Source of the DNA: Pseudovibrio sp. Tun.PSC04-5.I4
GTDB lineage: Bacteria; Pseudomonadota; Alphaproteobacteria; Rhizobiales; Stappiaceae
Assembly: GCF_900104145.1 (NCBI RefSeq)
Contig: NZ_FNLB01000006.1
Location: forward strand, 3,846,501-3,910,500
DNA: 64,000 bases
Direction of reading: 5' to 3'
Below, piece by piece: positions 60,716 through 64,000 of the stretch (positions are counted from its first letter, which is position 1; the number at the start of each line of letters is the position of its first letter). Both the position numbers and the translations under genes were made by a program. Under the pieces are notes generated by a model. That model ran no database searches. It was not told where the DNA came from and saw nothing but the letters and a program-made list of their open reading frames with translations.

Positions 60716-62050
60716 TCAGTTCCACGCTCCGACGGTGATATTAACAGTACCAGAGCTGATGTTACTGCGCGTTTTGGACGGGACCTCCGGTCCATCGTAA
60801 GGACCAATTGGGTTCTCATCCATGCTGAAGCCGTAGACTGCGTTCCTCAGGAATATCGAAGGTTTGCCGGAGAGGCGGGAGTCGGTTCCGTCAACATCGC
60901 TGTAGTGCAGGAACTTAGAATAGGAGTGACAGATTTTCCCTGCCTTGTACCACTGGGTCCAGTCATTCCACTTTTCGGTACTGAACCCGGCGTTTAGACT
61001 GGTCGTTTCCGAGGCTTCTTGTACTCCATTTTGAGCGACACCACGGCACAGTGCTTCCCAAATGCAATCTTGAAGGAGGCCAGCATCATCTGCGGGGCCA
61101 GCTGGTGTTAAACCCGCCCCGAAGGATTGTTGGAAAACATACTGGCTGCTTTGAAGGCCGGATTCTGGTTTGAAGTATTGATAGGTTCCCTGCGGGCCGG
61201 ACAGGCTGAAGCCAAGTGTCCCCGCATTTGTTGTGGGGTGCGTGAGCATCTTGCAAGAGCCTTCATACAGCCGAAGTGCTGCACTTGACCCCAAATTGAT
61301 GCTCAACCTGTTTCCGAGTTTGAAGAACTCGGCGAGTGTTTCATCCCAATATGTCGATAGTGGATCGTTGGTTGTACCCTGATAATTGCCTGAGCTTGAA
61401 GCCAGCCAATCATTGGGATCACAGATCGCAAAGAATTGGTCGTCAATCACTGGTGGTTGGTAGCCGCCGGGGGTGAGAGGGGCAGAATAAAGGAGGTCTT
61501 TGAATGCAAGAACTCGGATGTCGCTCTTTGCTTCGTTCCTTATAAATTTCTCAAAGGCTTTTGCAATTTGGGCGCGGGATACATCGCTGCGCACTCCATA
61601 TTCCTGTAGGGGTTCATCTTGAACTGTGAACCGTAGATTTAGTCCAAAGCCGCTTACCGCGGTGAGATTGAGCTGGGCATTCAACCCAAATTCGAACACG
61701 TCAAACGGGCCGGGTGAGGCGATGCTAGGTACGTTGGCAAAGGGGTATTGGGTAAACTGAATTGGATTGTTGTTTGTGGTTGTCAGGGCGTCAGGTTCTG
61801 CCGTTGACACAACAAATAGCAGCCGATCATCTCCGTTGGTGACATCGGATAAGATGACCTGACTTACATCAGAGAGTTTTTGGAAGGGGACTGATGAGGG
61901 CGGCGTTGTTGCGCTTGGTCTGGAGAATTGCTCTGCGTCCAATACTTTGAAGGCATCAAAGGAGCCGCCGTTGATCCACCCGGCAACCCAAACGCAAGCT
62001 GATTTTTCGGAAAGTCCAGTTTCATCGAAAAGTTTAAAAGTGATAGACAT
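60716..62050 (-). CDS. GH64-like (beta-1,3-glucanase fold) protein without signal peptide
   Basis: 444 residues. It begins MSITFKLFDETGLSEKSACVWVAG and ends YGFSMDENPIGPYDGPEVPSK...GTVNITVGAW, both like the GH64/thaumatin-like beta-1,3-glucanases that make laminaripentaose. The segment FDVFEFGLNAQLNLTAVSGFGL fits the catalytic block: the first Glu (E154 in Streptomyces matensis enzyme, recalled) is kept, while the Asp of YVDFVGLP reads Ser. No signal peptide is seen, so export needs another route, or the protein acts inside. ATG at 62050 has GAGGG five bases upstream. Flanked by terminators, so monocistronic. Confidence 0.7.
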   Translation of the reverse strand: MSITFKLFDETGLSEKSACVWVAGWINGGSFDAFKVLDAEQFSRPSATTPPSSVPFQKLSDVSQVILSDVTNGDDRLLFVVSTAEPDALTTTNNNPIQFTQYPFANVPSIASPGPFDVFEFGLNAQLNLTAVSGFGLNLRFTVQDEPLQEYGVRSDVSRAQIAKAFEKFIRNEAKSDIRVLAFKDLLYSAPLTPGGYQPPVIDDQFFAICDPNDWLASSSGNYQGTTNDPLSTYWDETLAEFFKLGNRLSINLGSSAALRLYEGSCKMLTHPTTNAGTLGFSLSGPQGTYQYFKPESGLQSSQYVFQQSFGAGLTPAGPADDAGLLQDCIWEALCRGVAQNGVQEASETTSLNAGFSTEKWNDWTQWYKAGKICHSYSKFLHYSDVDGTDSRLSGKPSIFLRNAVYGFSMDENPIGPYDGPEVPSKTRSNISSGTVNITVGAWN

Positions 62051-62202
62051 GAAAACCCTCTTGAGCAAACGCCTGTAAATCGATCTGAGATGGGGAGCCA
62101 ATTTGCTTGTCAGCTTGTACAGTGACGTCAGTTCATTGATTTCGTGAGTGATGTTCTCAAGGGGCCTTTGAGGGTAAATTGCTTTTCGGTGGGATCAGAC
62201 AT

Positions 62203-62232
62203 GCAAAAGGCCTCCGCGTTGGAAGGCCTTTT
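62203..62232. terminator. Terminator after the chemoreceptor gene
   Basis: AAAAGGCC/GGCCTTTT hairpin with flanking A and T runs, between the chemoreceptor and the GH64-like gene. Confidence 0.75.
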
Positions 62233-62264
62233 CTGGTCATGCTGCTCGTTCTTTGGGGGCAGAG

Positions 62265-63446
62265 TTAGATATTGCGGATGCTGGAGAAGAATTGAGAGAT
62301 CTCCCCGGACATTGCTTCGCTCTGCTGGTTTAGCTCATTTGCGGCTGTAGCTGCTGTTGCAACAGCCTGCTCTGATTGCTGTGCTGTTGCCAGAATGTTG
62401 GTGAGTTCGTCCGTGACACCCTTGGCATTTTGTGAGGCCGACTGAATGCTTGAGGAGATTTCGTTGGTTGCCAGCCCTTGCTGCTCGACCGCATCTGCGA
62501 TGGTGGTTGCTGTTGAGCTGACTTCTTCGATCTTCAGTGAAATCGCGGAGATCTCCTCCACACACCGGCGGGTTTCGCTTTGAATTGCGCTGATCTTGGA
62601 TGCAATCTCATCCGTTGCCTGACCGGTTTGGCTGGCAAGGTCCTTCACCTCACTTGCTACAACCGCAAAGCCGCGACCAGCTTCGCCAGCGCGGGCCGCC
62701 TCAATGGTGGCGTTGAGTGCAAGAAGGTTGGTCTGCTCAGCGATTGCGCTGATGAGTTCGGTTACAGCGCCAATTTCGTTGGTCGCTGTTTGCAGGCCAA
62801 GAACGGTGTTGTTCGTTTGCTCTGCGTCTTTGGATACAGAGCGGGCTGTTTCCGCTGAGCGGTTGACCTGTGTGCCAATCTCGGAAACATTTGCGGACAT
62901 TTCTTCAACGGCAGCTGCTCCGGATTGCACGTCAGCGGCTGTATAGTCCGCAGACTGACTTGCTGCTTCGGCTGCCAGTTTACTTTGCTGGGAGGCTTTA
63001 CGCAGGGTGAGAGCGGAGTTCTCAACACGAGAGCCAGCTTTATCGACATGCTCAATACGTTGGCCGATAAGTTGCTCGAATTGGTTGATTGCGCCTTCAA
63101 GTTGGGACGTGCGTTGGTCACGTTCTTCAGTGTGATGGCGATGATAGGCTGAGACGGCCTGACCCATGTCGAACAGGGCAGCTTTTTGCATTGCGATGAG
63201 GCTGCGTGTCAGACGACGGGTAGAGAAGCGCATTTTTCTGGAAAGGACTTTGGTGAGTTCCTCCAAAATAAAGGCATAACCACCGATATACCAATCTGGC
63301 TCTAGGTCGGTGTGTACGTGGGCCCGGCCAATTTTATCAACGCGAGAGATGTAGTCCTCGTCGAAACCGCTTAGGAAAAGAGCTTTCCAGTGGTTGGACT
63401 GTGCGGATTTTAAACCATTAATTTTGCCGGAAACCTTCTTCTTCAA
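62265..63446 (-). CDS. Globin-coupled methyl-accepting chemotaxis protein; 5' end unresolved
   Basis: The C-terminal two thirds is a chemoreceptor signalling domain with the tip ISAIAEQTNLLALNATIEAARAGEAGRGFAVVASEVKDLA; no membrane helix, so it is cytosolic. The N-terminal part is a protoglobin sensor: LKSAQSNHWKALFLSGFDEDYISRVDKIGRAHVHTDLEPDWYIGGY, with the probable heme His in RAHVH. The same frame continues upstream with more globin sequence (SQLDFFKIDSQTISTLSG from 63575) but has no ATG, GTG or TTG before an in-frame TAA at 63675; 63446 (TTG) is only the first normal start. A missing start, rare ATT start or frameshift is likely. Confidence 0.8.
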   Translation of the reverse strand: MKKKVSGKINGLKSAQSNHWKALFLSGFDEDYISRVDKIGRAHVHTDLEPDWYIGGYAFILEELTKVLSRKMRFSTRRLTRSLIAMQKAALFDMGQAVSAYHRHHTEERDQRTSQLEGAINQFEQLIGQRIEHVDKAGSRVENSALTLRKASQQSKLAAEAASQSADYTAADVQSGAAAVEEMSANVSEIGTQVNRSAETARSVSKDAEQTNNTVLGLQTATNEIGAVTELISAIAEQTNLLALNATIEAARAGEAGRGFAVVASEVKDLASQTGQATDEIASKISAIQSETRRCVEEISAISLKIEEVSSTATTIADAVEQQGLATNEISSSIQSASQNAKGVTDELTNILATAQQSEQAVATAATAANELNQQSEAMSGEISQFFSSIRNI

Positions 63447-63864
63447 GTCAGGATCACGCTCGATATGGGCATAAAAATCACTTAAAATAGCCGGTAGGTG
63501 GCCCTCAATAATAGGCCAAAGACCTGAAAGTGTTGAAATGGTCTGGCTGTCGATTTTAAAGAAATCGAGCTGGCTCGTGAGACCCTGTGAATTTTTAGTG
63601 GTCGTGGCAGCAAATGTCCCGTGTATCTGTCGAGATGTTTTGCAATTACAAATATTAATACTAGGTAGATTTAGTTAGATTCAATTTTTGATATACACTC
63701 AGGCGTCTGTGGATAATCCTGGGTTGTGATTGAATTTGAGTTTTGGAGGTTAGGATATGTGCGAGTTTCCCACGGGGATTCCGATATTCCTCAGTTTGCT
63801 CGTTAACTTATTGAGAATTCGACTATCTGATATGTATTTAGTGGATAAAACATGTAGCGCACAT

Positions 63865-63893
63865 AAGAAATGCCGCTCACGGCGGCATTTCTT
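63865..63893. other. Hairpin, possible terminator
   Basis: Twelve-base-pair perfect inverted repeat AAGAAATGCCGC/GCGGCATTTCTT with a five-base loop. It lies downstream of a partial minus-strand gene. No long T-run follows, so terminator function is uncertain. Confidence 0.5.
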
Positions 63894-63931
63894 GATTTCG
63901 CATATTGTTTGACGCAGAGGCATTTCAAAGA

Positions 63932-64000
63932 TTAGTGCAGTTTGCGAGAATCTTTACCTCGTCGGATTTGCATCCTTAGCGCCCCTGCTTGAAGGCGGAT
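63932..64000 (-). CDS. C-terminal end of a minus-strand gene, product unknown
   Basis: The frame open at the window edge ends ...LRMQIRRGKDSRKLH and then TAA (63932-63934), 22 residues. The basic tail and a following hairpin suggest a real gene end. Too short to identify. Confidence 0.4.
   Translation of the reverse strand: MRLQAGALRMQIRRGKDSRKLH

Noticed and set aside
1..64000. CRISPR, tRNA, rRNA, insertion sequences and phage genes
   Set aside because: Looked for repeats, cloverleaf patterns and transposase motifs on both strands and saw none that convince.

Overview
The window looks like a chromosomal segment of a marine-type alphaproteobacterium. I infer Hyphomicrobiales, probably Stappiaceae and close to Pseudovibrio, from family content and base composition near 50 percent GC; no 16S or marker search was possible. 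Supporting signs are the petABC and petP/petR type genes, the lgt-midA-pgeF and prs-rplY-pth-ychF order, the DUF992, DUF1402 and DUF3775 families, an Omp25-like porin-like protein, and a long N-terminal tail on UvrB. I saw no insertion sequence, prophage, CRISPR array, rRNA or tRNA.

Layout. 1-0.9 kb: end of the cytochrome bc1 operon (petB tail, petC). 1-5.5 kb: purine salvage (mtnP, apt), a BluB-like flavoenzyme, an acetyltransferase and two tandem DeoR-like proteins. 5.5-14 kb, minus strand: lgt-midA-pgeF-M24 protein-lipoprotein-prs-rplY-pth-ychF. 14-17.3 kb, plus strand: UbiK-like, YbjN-like, proC, a TetR/COQ9-like protein and csaA. 17.3-20 kb: a minus-strand MarR, OmpR-type regulator and histidine kinase cluster (petP-petR-like). 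20-22.4 kb: ilvE and a Bcr/CflA efflux pump. 22.6-28.4 kb: uvrC, EEP protein, tdk, HlyU-like, pgsA, moaD and moaE. 28.5-38 kb: a truncated Ca2+/Na+ exchanger remnant, an outer-membrane protein, two GST-like proteins, hemG, rlmJ, a cold-shock protein, a metallo-beta-lactamase fold enzyme and cell-envelope proteins. 38.6-42.7 kb: two tandem FadL-like outer-membrane proteins convergent with two small secreted cysteine-pair proteins. 42.9-54.8 kb: uvrB, a pseudoazurin, EamA, DUF3775, GtrA, aatA, DUF992 and an EF-G-like GTPase. 54.8-64 kb: msrP, a 1.1-kb region with a candidate small RNA and a small ORF, LysR, trxB, an ELM1-like protein, an Lrp regulator, an isolated GH64-like protein and a globin-coupled chemoreceptor whose reading frame lacks a normal start.

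Functional links are mostly housekeeping: salvage of methylthioadenosine and adenine with PRPP supply (mtnP, apt, prs), molybdopterin synthesis (moaD, moaE) serving enzymes such as MsrP, nucleotide excision repair (uvrB, uvrC), and bc1 expression (petC with the distant petP/petR-like cluster). The most interesting non-coding signal is a predicted 140-nt RNA at 56593-56732 on the minus strand. It has a promoter-like element, a hairpin that presents a CUCCUCCC anti-Shine-Dalgarno loop, and a strong terminator, resembling the alpha-r14/'cuckoo' type of alphaproteobacterial sRNAs.
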